A stretch of DNA of 64,000 nt, taken from contig CM071568.1 in the NCBI GenBank assembly GCA_036426205.1, positions 215,927,245 to 215,991,244 on the forward strand. Reading direction: 5' to 3'. This DNA comes from Ascaphus truei (lineage: Eukaryota; Chordata; Amphibia; Anura; Ascaphidae). Positions 21,501 to 34,319 of this stretch are shown here, piece after piece (the stretch's first letter is position 1; each line of letters opens with the position of its first letter). Below the pieces are notes generated by a model. The model was not told where the DNA came from, made no database searches, and worked only from the letters and a program-made list of their open reading frames with translations. The position numbers and the translations under genes are program-made.

Positions 21501-22291
21501 TACATGTTACGTGGAATCACCACTTCACCAGGGAATTAGCAACATCATAAATTGGCCAACTATTTAAGAGCCTTCCACTAGGTCACATGTATTATGGAAC
21601 CAATAAAATTGGTCTAAGAACGTATACATCATAAAGATAGAATTAACAAATGTCCACACAAAGTCAATATTCTTAACAGATATCAAATACAACATATATT
21701 TTATGTTTTAAAAACCATCAATCTTTTTAAAACATCAGTTAAAATGTATCACTTGAAAAATGTATCGATTTAGAAATCTTTCAATGAAAAAATGTACACA
21801 TCAGAGTGAATTGTGCCTGGAGCAAAGTCACAGCAAAATACAAGAACAGATACTGTATACAGTAGTTAACCTCATCCAAGATATAAAAAATATATATATA
21901 CAGATGTAGCAAATAGTAGAGTGAGTGTAGTGCTCAACAATAGACCTGGTTCCGTCTGTAGAGAATATATGAATGAGTATCCAGATGAAGATGGAGTGTC
22001 CACAGTATAACAATATTATATAATTGAGCTGGAGGGGATAAATGTCTAGTGGAGTCCACATGACACCCACATCAATTGACACTTCAATAAACACCCAACC
22101 AGAATGTAGATATATGTGAAATAATGTCCGTTGTGTACAGGATATATCACAAGGCACTGCGGCTCTTTACCTGTACACCCCAAGGGACACTCCCATCGTC
22201 TGTGGAGTGCAATCCATCCGGGTGTAGATTCAGAATTGTGGTAGGTGTAGATAGAGCACAGCCAGGGAAATCCTGCTTCTGGTATCCAGAG
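21501..22291. other. unassigned AT-rich stretch
   Basis: No gene is recognised. The last few hundred bases (from about 22080) may be the outer part of the PLE-like inverted structure that starts at 22292. Confidence 0.4.
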
Positions 22292-22402
22292 ACCTACGCG
22301 TTTCGTGCACTAGGCACTTTATCAAGGTGACAAACACATATATTACTGCATGATTTATACTCACCTGTACTGTGCCTTGCGCTACCGCTCTGATGTTCTC
22401 AG

Positions 22403-22540
22403 TTGTTGCTGGTTTACTAATACATAGTAGCTGTTTGCATGTATTTTTGTCCCTGAATATATCCATACAAAAGTGTTGTTGCTAGTTCACTAATACATTG
22501 TAGCTGTTTGCATGTAGTTTTTCCCTGAATATATCTATTT
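22403..22540. repeat. two-copy tandem repeat, about 80 bp unit
   Basis: Two copies share ACTAATACAT, AGTAGCTGTTTGCATGTA/TGTAGCTGTTTGCATGTA and CCCTGAATATATC. Confidence 0.8.
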
Positions 22541-22723
22541 GAAAGTTAAACTGTGGACTTATTTTGCCAATTAGTTTAGGGATATTGTATGTGTATCTAA
22601 TCAGAATATTATTTAGAATTTGTGGAGGGTCTTCTATTGTTTTTACTTGGGGTCAGTTCTGTTGTTGTGGGTTTGGGGTGAGGGAAGTACCCTCTTGTCC
22701 CCTTGGGACTGAGGGGAACGGGC

Positions 22724-22748
22724 CTGACGAAGGGACAAGTCCCGAAAC
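22724..22748 (+). ncRNA. hammerhead-like core
   Basis: An unaltered core CUGACGA is followed by an extra A, a perfect 5-bp helix II GGGAC/GUCCC with an AA loop, then GAAAC. Flanking GGG and CCC runs could form helix I. A clear cleavage triplet after GAAAC is not obvious. The arrangement equals that of the other PLE-associated cores in the window. Confidence 0.6.
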
Positions 22749-23029
22749 GTTGCCCCCCTATATTCCCCCGTTGTGACCCACTTTTTTTGTTTCCTTTGTT
22801 CCCCTTCCACCATTCACCTCACTTTCCCTTTGTTGCCCCATCCTACTTTTCCTTTATCCCTTATCCTCCTGTACATCCTATATATGGCCCTACTTATATG
22901 TTGTCTGTTTGCCTAGTGTGGCGTAGTCAGTTGTTTGACTTATTTGTGCACTGATTAAATTTTCAAATTGGTTATATACCAGTGACTTTGTATCTATTAT
23001 TAGGGTGTGCTGGATTTTCTTCAGTACTT

Positions 23030-23257
23030 TAATAAATACACAATGAAATAAAAAACAAATTTAAAAACACATTTGAATACTGTAATAGCAGTAGATCGGC
23101 ACAAGAAAAGTCAATAAGTGTTTGAAACATTAAGGGGCATATTTAGACAATTGTGGAATTATAGTTTAGTACTATGATAAGCCCCTGCTACTAAACTATA
23201 ATTCCACAATTGTCATGTGTTTTTAAATTTGTTTTTATTTCATTGTGTATTTATGTT
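23030..23257. repeat. nested palindrome
   Basis: An inner perfect 26-bp inverted repeat (23146-23171 and 23189-23214, arm starting GACAATTGTGGAATTATAG) with a 17-bp loop sits inside outer arms of about 40 bp (23030-23071 and 23214-23257, word AATACACAATGAAATAAAAA). Confidence 0.88.
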
Positions 23258-23457
23258 GTTGTCAATAAAGTTTGTTTTAGAAAAAATAGAAAAAAAGACA
23301 GTCAGATAGCGTTAGCATACCACCTGACTGGCCGAGCCAATGGCTGTGTACGCCGCGTCACCGCGACCCGTTGCGACGCAGGACGATGACGTCACACCCG
23401 GTAGCGCAAGGCACAGTACAGGTGAGTATAAATCATGCCGGTAAAATGGTTTGTCAC

Positions 23458-23485
23458 CTTGATAAAGTGCCTAGTGCACGAAACG
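23458..23485 (+). ncRNA. hammerhead-like core, decayed
   Basis: UUGAUAA, an extra A, helix II GUGC/GCAC around CUAGU, then GAAACGCGUA. The inverted partner lies at about 22321-22294 on the minus strand. The two changes from CUGAUGA suggest loss of activity; the ACGCGUA end could form a minimal stem III with a GUA site. Confidence 0.5.
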
Positions 23486-23492
23486 CGTAGGT

Positions 23493-24789
23493 GCGTTCGT
23501 GTTGCTTTGTTGTCCTTTGCTGCACCACCCTGCAATAAACCTGACCTCTTGCTCAATTGAGTGCTCACCTTATTATTTTTTCCGGTCTCATTGGGAGTTG
23601 GAAACTGAGGCAGTGCTACACATCTTCACCTCTCTTCTTGCTGGCTATCTACCTGGATGAACTGCACGCCCTGGATATCTAGAAGTCCTGCAAGCACTAA
23701 GGTAATAGGGCCATAGTGCCCCCACATACATGTATATGGTTACCAGTGCCTCTGTTTATTCTATATTGGTTACTAGGGGGGGCTGATATGGTGTTTTAGT
23801 TGTGGAGGTCAAGTGGACCCCACTAGACTCCTAGCCCGTACCTGACAAATTGCCATATTACTCATGGACTTTCTACTGTTATCCATTATCATCTGTATAT
23901 GCTATGGAGGAATTTTGACCAATTCTGATGCATCACAATTATCCTGTTCTCTTCAGTGCTGTGAGATAACACTGCAGATGGGGATGGAGACAGCTGTGCA
24001 GCTCCTCTACAAGGTTAGAATCAGTTTCTCTTCCCAGCTGATGGCTCATCAGAAACATGGACCCCCTCAGCATTAATTCTCCTGGATTGCAAAAAAAATT
24101 ACTGTCTTGGGGTCAGCATCTTTCCCACTGCATCAAGAACAGTAAGTCGTGCTGCAGTATATCTGTACAGTATACTGGTACATGGTATCCCTAAATAATA
24201 TTAAATTAAATACACATGTATATAAATATATTCCTATATCTATAAAAAAAAAAACTTTATTTAATAATAATAATAAAAAAATATATAATCTTTTTTACAT
24301 GCATATTCAGACGAGATCGTTAAAATGATATTCTTATCATAAACCAATCTTATCAGAACACGTGTTTTAAGAAAAGAAAAAAAATCAGTCCACGTCTCTC
24401 ATACCGCGATCACAAATAACCATAAAAAGCCTGGAGATTCCAAAGAGCTTATGAGATCTGATATTACTTGAACACAATGAAACTACAATTTCATAATCCA
24501 CAGTCTCTATAAAATTAAAAAAACGAAAGAATCTTAAACTGAAAATCCTTAGCAGAAAAAGGAGAATATACTGATCTACAGTATATGGCATCCAATCAAA
24601 TTGTTATTTACATCACCTCATGTCAAAAATACTGAAATACCTAATACAGAGTAGAAACCTCCGAAGGAAACACGTTCAGCATACATAATGTACCTGTACT
24701 ATAAAAAGGGGGCAGAATGAGCAGGGAATACAGACAAAATGACACTTTCATGTACAATACCTAAATGTACTACCAGAATACATAGCTAT
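23493..24789. other. unassigned stretch, partly PLE-like 3' tail
   Basis: 23493-23700 has an AATAAA (23533) and GAGTGCTCACC wording similar to tails after other PLE ends. The rest, including A-rich and AT-rich tracts near 24240-24300, has no recognisable gene. Confidence 0.4.
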
Positions 24790-26930
24790 TTTATTTAAGG
24801 GGATCAAATCCAGATCTTCATTTAGACCAACCGGTGTCATTGTGTCTAATTTTAAGATCCACTAGGTATCCCTTTTTTATATAGTTTTTTCAATCTGTCG
24901 TTACCTCTATCATCAGGTTTCATGCTCTAGCCCCTTAAATGTCATAACGCTTGGATCCTGTCTGTGATGGGGTTTTTTTAATGCCTGGAAAGGCTGTGTA
25001 AAGAAAACACTTTTCGTATATTATGGATGTAACGGATTTTCTGGCCTAGCCTGACCCACCCAATCTCACATTGGCCCCTGTGGTCTAACCAGTCCCCATT
25101 ACAGTGTAGTGTCTGGTGGTGCACCTGTTGGTAACAGGTCTCCTGAGTCTCCCGCATGATGTTGTGTGGGGATTGCCAACCCAGACAGGCAGCTGAGGTA
25201 GTGTACTTGAGTCCTACCTATATCCAGTGCAGCGCCTCCACCTCATCAGGATCCCAGCGTCCGCTTGTGGATGGTCCTGGTGAGGAACTCCTCTGTGGTG
25301 TACTCCTCTGTATAATCACTCCACACTTACACACGAGGGTATGAATTAACAAGATCATCTTTATTGCTTGCAGCGGGCCAGCTGCCATTCACAGTAGTTG
25401 TACTCAGCCGCTCATGTTCACCGCACTTCCCTTTGAAAGGTAGCCTCTCCTTAAATGGGGATCACCTATCTCCTCGTAGGGAGACAGTCCCTGTGCCAGG
25501 TCCCTGGTCACAGTGTCATAAGCGGTATTCCTCCAAGTCTGCACTCAGACTTGTTCCTTCTACCACCAACCTACTGAACTCTACTCTTCTAACTACTCAG
25601 CAACAACTAACTTTTGAACAGTGCTGTGCCTTATGTATCCTCTGGGGGCTGGCACAACTCTGACATCACTAATCATGGATGCAGAGCACGTGACCACTCC
25701 CATCCATACATAGGGCACCTCACCAGGGTGTGAGGGCAAACCTCCATAATTACTGCTGGCATGCCCATAACTTACCAGGCCTTATTGTCAGCAGGAGAGA
25801 TGACTGCAACCATTTTACAGCATGGTTACATGGACATGCTCCTGTAGACTTTGTTTCACCATCCTCCTTGTTCTGCCAGTGTATTGGTAGCCACAGGGGC
25901 ACCCTATAAAGATAAACAGCATAGGTTGTAATACAATTTACAAACTCTGTTATTGAATTGATGTCTGTTCTATTTTTAGGCCCAAAGGTTTTATAATTTT
26001 CATCACAAAACTGGCAAACCCTTCTGGTTTTTTGTTCAACAATAATTTATCATCATTATCTATTGTTTTTACTGATTTTACCTCACTTGGTGACTTGGCT
26101 CACTTTAAACACTTTGCTATTTTGTAAACAATTACAAGTCTCCTAGGTAACAGTGACAATAAAATGGGGTCACAATGTAAAACTTGCCAATGTTTATTTC
26201 CAATATTCCTTATTTTATCTGATGCACCATTGAATCTTGTAATAAATTAGATATTAAATTAATTGAAATGACTGCTTTTTTTTATTCCTAGGTTTAATAT
26301 CTATAAGTTCATTTCTATCTAGGTCTCTAGCTTTCTCTAGATCTCTTTTTAAGGTGCTATGGTTTATAGCCTCTATGAACCATTGTTTCAGATCTTTAGC
26401 TTGATCTAGATAATCATTAGTTTCGCTAAAATTCCTCCTTAGTCTCCGAAATTGGCAGAAGGGGATATGTCTCTTCCAACCTTCATATTGTCCACTGTTG
26501 GCTAAGAGATGGCTATTACAGTCCATGATCTAGTGGTACTTTTTCCATTTTTATTATTGGTCTCTAGATGCATATCCAGAAAATCAATCAATCAATACAT
26601 ATCTGTACTTGTAGCAGAAAAAACGATATTCCAATCATTTGTATTCATAGAATTAAAAAAAATATTAAAAGTAAATTAATCCCCATGCCAAATGATAAGC
26701 ATATCATCGATATAGTGCATTCAAATGACTACTTTGTCACTATAAGGATTATTTGCCCATACAAAGGTCTGCTCTCAGCTGCCCATGAACAAATTCGCAT
26801 AGCTGGGAGCAAACTTAATTCCTATCACCGTTCCACAAAGTTGCAGGTAAAACTGGTTAAAAAACATGAAGAAATTGTGGGTCAGAATGTTAAGTACTAT
26901 ACTCCCAACTATAAATCCCCATGAGACTCT
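24790..26930 (-). pseudogene. Penelope-like element: reverse transcriptase, linker and GIY-YIG endonuclease, interrupted by a solo LTR
   Basis: On the minus strand, across frames: GTVIGIKFAPSYANLFMG (motif B), HYIDDMLIIWHG (motif C, both Asp kept), FLDMHLETNNK, RHIPFCQFRRLRRNF, KHWQVLHCDPILLSL (linker), then IGCPCGYQYTGRTRRMVKQS and SLQEHVHNIRKVFSLHSLS (GIY-YIG nuclease) and finally LDTMTPVGLNEDLDLIPL. Stops and frameshifts are frequent, and motif A with the fingers lies beyond the 5' break. A solo LTR at 25028-25830 splits the nuclease within the EHV-HNIRK region; removing it restores the frame there. No terminal repeats were found. Confidence 0.85.
25028..25830 (-). mobile_element. solo LTR (803 bp) inserted in a PLE
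   Basis: It begins TGTAACGG and ends GGTTACA, with TGGA at 25024-25027 and 25831-25834 (4 bp, extendable to ATGGA if the last base is counted as target). On the minus strand it reads AATAAAG and then GGTGGAGGCGCTGC, as do the other LTRs of this group. The orientation is therefore minus. Confidence 0.85.
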
Positions 26931-26935
26931 AAAAT

Positions 26936-26958
26936 CATATCATCATCATCATCATCAA
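26936..26958. repeat. (ATC)n microsatellite
   Basis: A short CAT/ATC run separates the PLE from the next LINE. Confidence 0.85.
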
Positions 26959-26959
26959 A

Positions 26960-28760
26960 AGCACTAAAATGAAAACATTTTTTGGCAAATAAGTTGAAAG
27001 CTAAACAATACTCATACAGAATTCATAGCATCCATTCCCATAAATCTACCACAGTCTATGATGCTGAACGTATTTGTTCAGAGTTCCGAGACTTCTATGC
27101 ATCTGTTTAAAACTTATCGGGAATGTGAGATGTCTTGGTTGTCTGCAGTTATTGATTCTTTCCTATCTAGATGTAATCTTAAGAAACTCTTACTTGAAGA
27201 TGTCACACATTCGGAATCTCTGATTATGCCCCTGGAGATATCCAAAGCAATTACATCTCTCAAGGGGAAAAGGGCTCATGATCCCGACGGATTTTCCAAG
27301 GTTTACTATTAAAAAAAAAAATTCTATTGTCCTCATTCCCCACTTTACCATACTATTTAATAACCTGCTAGGAAGCCACACCCCCCCTCCCTATTCAAAG
27401 CTGCAAGCATCAATAGAAGAAATCCCCAAGGAAGGTAAAAATCCCTAAACTGCTTCAACTAAAACTCTGACTCAGGCCCTCATCTCTCCCGTCTCGATTA
27501 CTGTAACCTCCTGCTGTCCGGCCTTCCTGCCTCTCACCTGTCTCCCCTACAATCTATCCTAAACACTGCTGCCAGAATCAATCTATTCTTTCCTAAATCT
27601 GTCTCAGCGTCACCCCTGCTGAAATCACTCTCCTGGCTTCCTATCAAATCCCGCATCTCGCACTCAATTCTCCTCCTCACTTTTAAAGCTTTACACTCTT
27701 CTGCTCTTACTTACATCTCAGCCCTAATTTCTTGCTATGCACCATCCCGACTCTTGCGTTCTGCTCAAGTACTGTATGTCTTCTCTCTACCCCCTTTGTA
27801 GCTAAAGCTCTCTCCCACCTTAAACCTTTCTCACTGACAGCCCCGCACCTCTGGAATACCCTTCCCCTCAATACCCAACTAGCACCCTCTCTATCCACCT
27901 TTAAGACAAACCTTAAGACACACTTGCTTAAAGAAGCATATGAGTAGCACCGTGGGTAATACTATACACAATACATAAAGCTTGCCCCCCTGCAGACGCA
28001 CTTACCAGAACTCCCTACTACTGTCTCTGTACATTCTCCCCACCAATTAGATTGTAAGCTCCTCGGAGCAGGGACTCCTCTTCTGAAATTTTACTTTTAT
28101 GACTGAAGCACTTATTCCCATGATCTATTATTTGTTATTTATATGATTGTCACGTGTATTACTACTGTGCAGCGCTATGTACACTAATGGAGCTATATAA
28201 ATAAAGACATACATACATACATACAACTATAGACCAATATCATTACTAAACATGGATATCAAACTATATGCCCAAATTATTGCAAATAGACTCAACCCAA
28301 TTGTACCTAAGGTGATCCATCCAGACCAGGTGGGTTTTATTAAAGGGAGACAAGCATTGGATAACACTAGGCGCATTATCAATATCACACACAGTCCACC
28401 ACTCTAAATCTCCAGCCTTCCTACTAGGCTTAAATGCAGAAAAGGACTTTAACCGTCTTAACTGATAATTTATGTTTGTTATAAAATCAATGGGAGTGCA
28501 AACATCATAGAAAGTATCAAGATTCTTTATAGCTTCCCCTCAGCCACAGTCAAGACCAATGCAATCAATGCTTCCCCACATATAATGGAACCCTCCAAGG
28601 TTTCCTTCTATCCCCTCTCCTCTTTGCCATATCTATAGAGCCACTAACATGTTTAATCAGGAATAATCCCAATATTTTAGGGATCCAGGTCAATAGCCAG
28701 GAATTATAAATTGCTGTTTTTGGGGATGATGTAATACCGTCCCACTAAAATCTTAATCTC
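26960..28760 (+). pseudogene. Tx1/L1-like LINE ORF2 remnant, split by a CR1/Rex1-like insertion
   Basis: Plus-strand pieces in order: AKQYSYRIHSIHSHKSTTVY, ERICSEFRDFYASV, then 27058-27312 with EISKAITSLKGKRAHDPDGF (start of the RT), SKLQASIEEIPKEGKNP. Then comes an insert at 27450-28222, after which [51 protein letters not shown] (motif A, degraded) and a decayed FGDD near 28720. The reading resembles the LINE at 1-1017 but this copy is much more damaged. Confidence 0.8.
27450..28222 (+). mobile_element. CR1/Rex1-like LINE 3' end nested in a Tx1/L1-like LINE
   Basis: The C-terminal ORF2 wording SWLPIKSRISHSILLLTFKA, YAPSRLLRS and LKTHLLKEAYE is followed by a 3' UTR with GTAAGCTCCTCGGAGCAGGG, CAGCGCTATGTACACTAATG, ATATAAATAAAGACATAC and an ACAT repeat tail. 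It is 5'-truncated. A close copy lies at 44300-45432. It interrupts the LINE between KEGKNP and NYRPISLL. Confidence 0.85.
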
Positions 28761-31700
28761 TCTCCCTAATTGTGACAGTATGGGCAATCTGGCTAGCATA
28801 TAAAAGGTTAAGATGGCATTGTCCCTCCCAGTCAAGATGGGTGCTACAGGTATGTTCATTGCATGTGTCCTCATCTTATTTGTCCAAAAGACCTTACGCA
28901 ACAAATCAGAGAACTCGCCAAATAAAATAAGAATATGGGTCTCCATATGAATCTGGTACTTATTGACATAATATAGTGACATACATTTAGTTAACGTCAG
29001 TTGATTGTCTACATTGTGCTTATCATACAGTGTTAATCTTCAAAATAGACCTAAAATTGTGCACATGTTCATGTTGATTGAGCGTGAAATATATGATATG
29101 ATGAAAAACTAAAGGGATCCCGTTTTCCTCAACAAGTTTATATATACAGTGTTCTTATGACTAAGATACTCTTTATGAGGCTTTGTGCAGTGCTAAGAGA
29201 AAATAAAATGATGTAACCTGTTATCATTGTTAGTAAACTAGTTTGTTTTTCCCTGCAACTTTCCTCTGGTTTAGACTAGAGTAAGCATACTATTCGGCAT
29301 TTCTAGTATTTACAGATTTTCACTGATAACAAGCTACAGTACCATGTTGTTTTATTAAAATAATTCAGTTTTTGTTTTTTTCTCACTCCTTTTATTTATT
29401 AAACACTAACGTCTGACGGGATTGTTGTATGTCCTGCAGTGCCGAGATTGAAGCCATTTCTGTAAAATACAGAATAAACATACGGTCAAGGTCAGCAAAT
29501 CAAGCAAAGTAATATTGTGCTATGATTGTCTAACATCACAATCTTGTTGCTGTAGTTCAAAGAAGCATGGAATCAATTACTGAGTTTTAAAGCAGTCAAC
29601 AAAGTTAGGTTTATATCAATATCAGCATTGTAGCAAAATGTGTATATGTGGAGAAAAACAAATCTCTATTTTTTCCCCGATCCTTTTTATTTATTTATTT
29701 TTAAACTAAATTCGTCCAAGTTTCAATGTTTATAAAATAAACAAAAATATTGTCTGCATATTTATTTATTTATTTTGCAAATGACAAGCGGGGAACACTT
29801 CATACTTATGCGTAAACACTGGTAATATTTGCACATCCCTCATGACTTTAATTCTGTTTATTGATTAATACCAAAAAGAAACTAATTTCTAAAGTGGGAG
29901 TCAGGAATAGACATTACAGTAGATAAGATAAGGGAAAGTTTTGGTAAAGCAAGGAGTGTCTGAGTGGACGTAGAAATTCACTAGGTATGCAAGTGTTCAA
30001 AGAGTGTCTGAAGATGATGAAGAACATATGGTCTTATTGCACTTCTATTTAAGTAGTAATATAGCTGCCTCTTATCAGCCGGTGCTGGTCTCCACCATAA
30101 GGATCAATAACACACATGACATTTTCCCAGCTCTATTCAGAAATCCATCTCACGACAAGACATATATTTCATCTTTGTATTTTATTGCATGTGTCTGGAT
30201 GGAGAACGTCTTGGGGAAACCTCTTCCTCAAGTGTAATGTTTGCAGTGATGAGATGATGAAGTCAGAGTAAGACACAAAGGGGCTTATTCTATATATATC
30301 AAAGCGGCCAATTGGCTGTTTCAGGAGATATAATGTAGACCCCAATGGGGGTAATGATATATTATCCTGTAAGAAACACGTGCAGAGGTACCTGTAAGCA
30401 GGAAGCTCTTTATGTCAGTCTCTGGGTTGTCTCTTGGGGTCCACCCTCTGGCAGTTCCAGGGTTTGCTGTACCCTGGATGTAGAGGGTCTGGTTTCAGGG
30501 AGTCAGAACAGTCATTCTGTGATCAAGGCAACTGTTTCTGTGAGTCTCTTTCTGGCAACACAGTTCCCCTGTGCTCAAGAGATCTCCCCTGCAGTTCAAG
30601 CAGGAGGCTTTTCTACCTGTCTGATGAGCCAGGTGGAGACTGGTTAATTGTCTGTAGCTGCAATTAACCACCCCCCTACTGGATTCCTCATACAAATACA
30701 AGCTTTCTATTGAAGCCCTTTTAGACAGGGGTTATGCCCTGTCACACATTCATAGTGGCCTTTCAGGCTGTTTTTGACCTATAATCCTCATTGAATTCAA
30801 TGGGTTTTTTATTCAGCTGAAAGTGCCCCGAATTGCCACTTCAGACAATATAGAATAAGGTCCAAGTGGGTTATTATTCATTAAACTGTGATGATGCTAA
30901 ACAGATCTCCAATTGAAGCCAGTTTATCAAATAACCCCCAAAATATCAACAGAACTCCAAAGAGAAAATGCAAAGCAGTTAGAGAATAACCCAGATAAAA
31001 TGTTACTACCATCATTTACATGAAAAGGGCTAGCTCCACATCCATGAATAGCTGCAAGCAATTTGTTGATATAAACTGGAGCTAACCATTTCCATTACCT
31101 GACAGAAGGGAAACATCTCTTATCAGCTAATGTGATGTTTCAGACCATTCCTATGGATTCAAAACTTCCATTTCTCATTTCTCTTCATAGACAGGAAAAA
31201 GAAAGAAATCTGGAGAATTTCTGGAGCTTTGTTCCCACGTTCATTCACTTGTATCACCTGCTTGTACTGTAACAGGCATAGGTGAAAAGATGTGTTTTCA
31301 TTTGCATTTCAATGGCTGAAAATGTATTACAGTATTTTACGATAAATGGAAACATGTTGGATATTAACCCTTTGAGTCGTCGTCTAAAACAACGGAAGAA
31401 TGTAAATGATATAAAATTACAAGATATGCTGATGTGAAAGAATACATCAGTAACCTGTGACAGTGTGATAGCACAGAAAGTGGATGTTAAGGGTTTTTAA
31501 ACTAAGCCCTATTTCTTATTTACACATATACTATACTTTCACAGGGTTTGTGACAATGAGAATGGGTGCTACACAGTTATATGACAAATTAAATCAAAAG
31601 TTAATAAAGTATTTCAATAGCCTGGACTCCCCCACACACCCACAGAGACATTTATCAGTACCCTTAGCCAGGCACTGCCATCCACTGTACTAAGTCCTTC

Positions 31701-31835
31701 CTCTATTGTCTCTTTAACTCTCCCAATTGGTACTGCAGGTTTAAATTATTGTTAACGAGGACTAGTATTGGAGGTATGCGTATATAATATTATTTTGCAG
31801 AGCCATGCTTATATTAACAGTTAAGGGGGTGGGGC
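28761..31835. other. unassigned AT-rich region with one MITE-like segment
   Basis: Apart from the possible MITE at 30282-30862 no gene or repeat is recognised. Small open frames (such as 30004-30237) have no recognisable homology. Confidence 0.4.
30282..30862. mobile_element. possible MITE with inverted ends
   Basis: It begins GGGGCTTATTCTATATAT and ends ATATAGAATAAGGTCC, inverted repeats of about 15 bp. The inner flanks (CCAATTGG near the left, CCCCGAATTGCCACTT near the right) also correspond. About 380 bp in the middle may be a separate insertion. Confidence 0.45.
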
Positions 31836-32650
31836 TGTCACAGGACACCAGAACAATTTAGACAGGATTGCAAACGCCAGACAAAACAAAGGCGTTGACA
31901 AAAGCAAGTTTATTTTGGCGGTAGCAAACAGGCATAACACCATACAAGGTTAACAATTCAACACTCACCAAAATAGGGGTGACAGATGAAATCTTAGAAC
32001 CCCGAGTGCCACTTCAATAGGCTTACCCAGGGTATCTTTCACACGGCGTGAGTCTCTGGCTATCACGGTACCGTAAGGATGCTAGTTGCATTCCTAGCAA
32101 GGTTAAAAGTCCCGCTCGTCTTTACAACCGAGTTGTGTTCTGGATCTGTGTGTCTCCGGCAAAAACCTCGGACTAACGCACCAACTGTTTCTAACTAAGA
32201 TATCACTAAGTGTGATCGGCAGGGGTTTAATATCGTTTCCCAATCTTGATCTAAAAGCATGGAAGTCTGGGTGCTGACCAATCAGAGTACGAATGCTACC
32301 TAACTCAATCAGAGCCACAGCACAGATGCTACAGTACGTCGGCCAATCAGGGCCATGGATAGTGACTGCTTTAGGACAGCGAGAAATTCAAACTGACCAC
32401 AGTTTACTATGTGTGCTGGCTGGTTAAGTGAATTACCCACTCAACCCACAAAGGAGTCATTCGAATACATTGCATTTTATATGCATGGGAGGAAAAACTG
32501 TTATAGGAGCACACAGTATCGCACAAGTCAGCCAATTGGGCAACAATAAGATGGTCTCATTAAGCCAGAAATCTGGCATCCATTTTGACTGGTAGCAGCA
32601 ATGGTTGGGCTTAACCTTTATATGTTGTCCACATTGCCCCTATTGTCACA
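31836..32650 (-). mobile_element. solo LTR (815 bp) with GGGGC target duplication
   Basis: It begins TGTCACAGGACACC and ends CCCTATTGTCACA, with GGGGC at 31831-31835 and 32651-32655. An AATAAA on the minus strand (plus TTTATT near 31909) sets the orientation. There is no internal region. Confidence 0.88.
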
Positions 32651-32655
32651 GGGGC

Positions 32656-33798
32656 ATTCTCATTTTCTGCAGTTCTTTTATTCTTTGTTTACAGACAAAA
32701 ATGCATCAACAATCTTTTTCTTTGTAATACAATTTTTTTAATCAACTGAGCAAACTTTTGTTTTGTAATCAGCTGAACAAATTTACAGGATCCAATGGAG
32801 ACAGCGGACATACAGTAGAATCTTTTCACAGAACTGCATACAGTACTCATTCACCAGAAACAACACAAGAAAAGTTGCCTTTTTTAGGAAGAGGCCACCG
32901 CGCAGTATTGGAAATTGAAATTGCCCCCAGATAAAGACGATGTAGAGAGGACAGAAGTAGATAAAAAAAATTAAAAATACAGTGACTCAGAGATGACGGC
33001 AAATAAGAGAGAGATAATAGACTGGGTTATTAATATCTCCTAACTACAACTGAAAACTGTCACTAACAAAGGACTGGGCTTTGTGCCATTTTTTTCAGGG
33101 TCCTTTTTTGTCTTTAATAGACTAGAACATTTAAATATATACATCTTAAAGTTAAATATGCATTTTATGGTGTCAAGAGCTATGGATAACATTAGTTCTG
33201 ACATAATGTACAATGACGAAAGGCCACTCCAATTTTGAATAATGGCTCTTTAGACACACTTAACTTCATGGTTACAAAATTATATCAATAAACGATCGGA
33301 TGTTAAAAGCAACTGAGTTTAATGTATCAAAAGATGCATGATTGTAATGATTGTGAATCAGGCTGTCCACCTTTGGGGCAATGCAGATGTACATTGGGGT
33401 GGTTGATTTTCAATGCAGCTGTGAACAAAAAGTTATTTGTGTCCTCTTGGCTCATTAAAAGGAAGGCTGAAATAAGGGATGCATCCTTAGTATGTTTAAG
33501 GAGGCAGGAAGGTGGTAGATAACATGTGCAAAGGAAATTGTACCAGTGAGGTGTGTTAGCTCTGAAATATACCATATTTGAAATCAAAGATGCAATTAGA
33601 AGAAAACAAATACATACATGGACTTGTCCGGATTTCCTGAAATCTGGTATAAGAGTTATACAGCAAAACAAAGAGCTAGACATCACTCAATATAATATTA
33701 CAACCGAAAATGGCTACAGGGGGCTAAAGATAACAGGGAGGACCCTAAGACCTCCAAACAATATCACATAACACGGGGGTTCCCAGCACTTGTTGCCG
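32656..33798. other. unassigned stretch
   Basis: No gene is recognised. Short open frames at 33322-33771 lack recognisable homology. Confidence 0.4.
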
Positions 33799-33927
33799 CA
33801 AAATGATAACAGAAATAGGATAATGCCAATTCCAAAATGTAATAATAGAAGTACTGTATTATTAGCATACAAGCATTCTATTATTACATTTTGGAATTCG
33901 CATTATCCTATTTCTGTTATCATTTTG
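33799..33927. mobile_element. fold-back MITE (129 bp)
   Basis: Two arms of about 51 bp (starting CAAAATGATAACAGAAATAG) are inverted and almost identical, around a loop of about 26 bp. It could fold into one long hairpin. Confidence 0.8.
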
Positions 33928-34319
33928 GTATGTGTGTGATCCTATGTGTATTAAATTCAGAATAACTTGCACCTTGTGCTGACTAATTCTCCATTCATAA
34001 CTTGCTGTGATGCCTGTGCTGTAAACCCTGTAAAGAATGTTTCTGATGCTGTGATGCTGTGTATCTGTCTGAATAAATACTGGAACAAAAGAATTTGATC
34101 CATGGATTTATTGACTAAGGTGACACACCTTATCTTCAAGATAGAGAAAAACCTATATTCTGGGAGGGTCGAAGAGGAGGAGGGTGTAGGATTAAGGGGC
34201 AGGGGAGGAGGAGGAGGAGGAAGGGAGGAAATCGGGAGGAGAAAAGAAGGAGGGGAGGAATGAATGAATGGTAACAAGAACTACGGAGAGATGCCTGTGC
34301 TGAAAAAGGAACATACCTC

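Larger units (their letters stand above)
22292..23492. mobile_element. PLE-related structure with about 95-bp inverted ends
   Basis: 22292-22387 and 23399-23492 are inverted copies containing CCTACGCGTTTCGTGCACTA, TTTATCAAGGTGACAAA and TATACTCACCTGTACTGTGC. Each holds a hammerhead-like core. The interior carries another such core at 22724, PLE-like 3' sequence and a strong palindrome (23030-23257). No polymerase is present, so it is non-autonomous or internally deleted. Confidence 0.65.

Noticed and set aside
22403..22540. A possible Sat2-like hammerhead satellite
   Set aside because: The two-copy tandem repeat has no CUGAUGA or GAAA core inside it.
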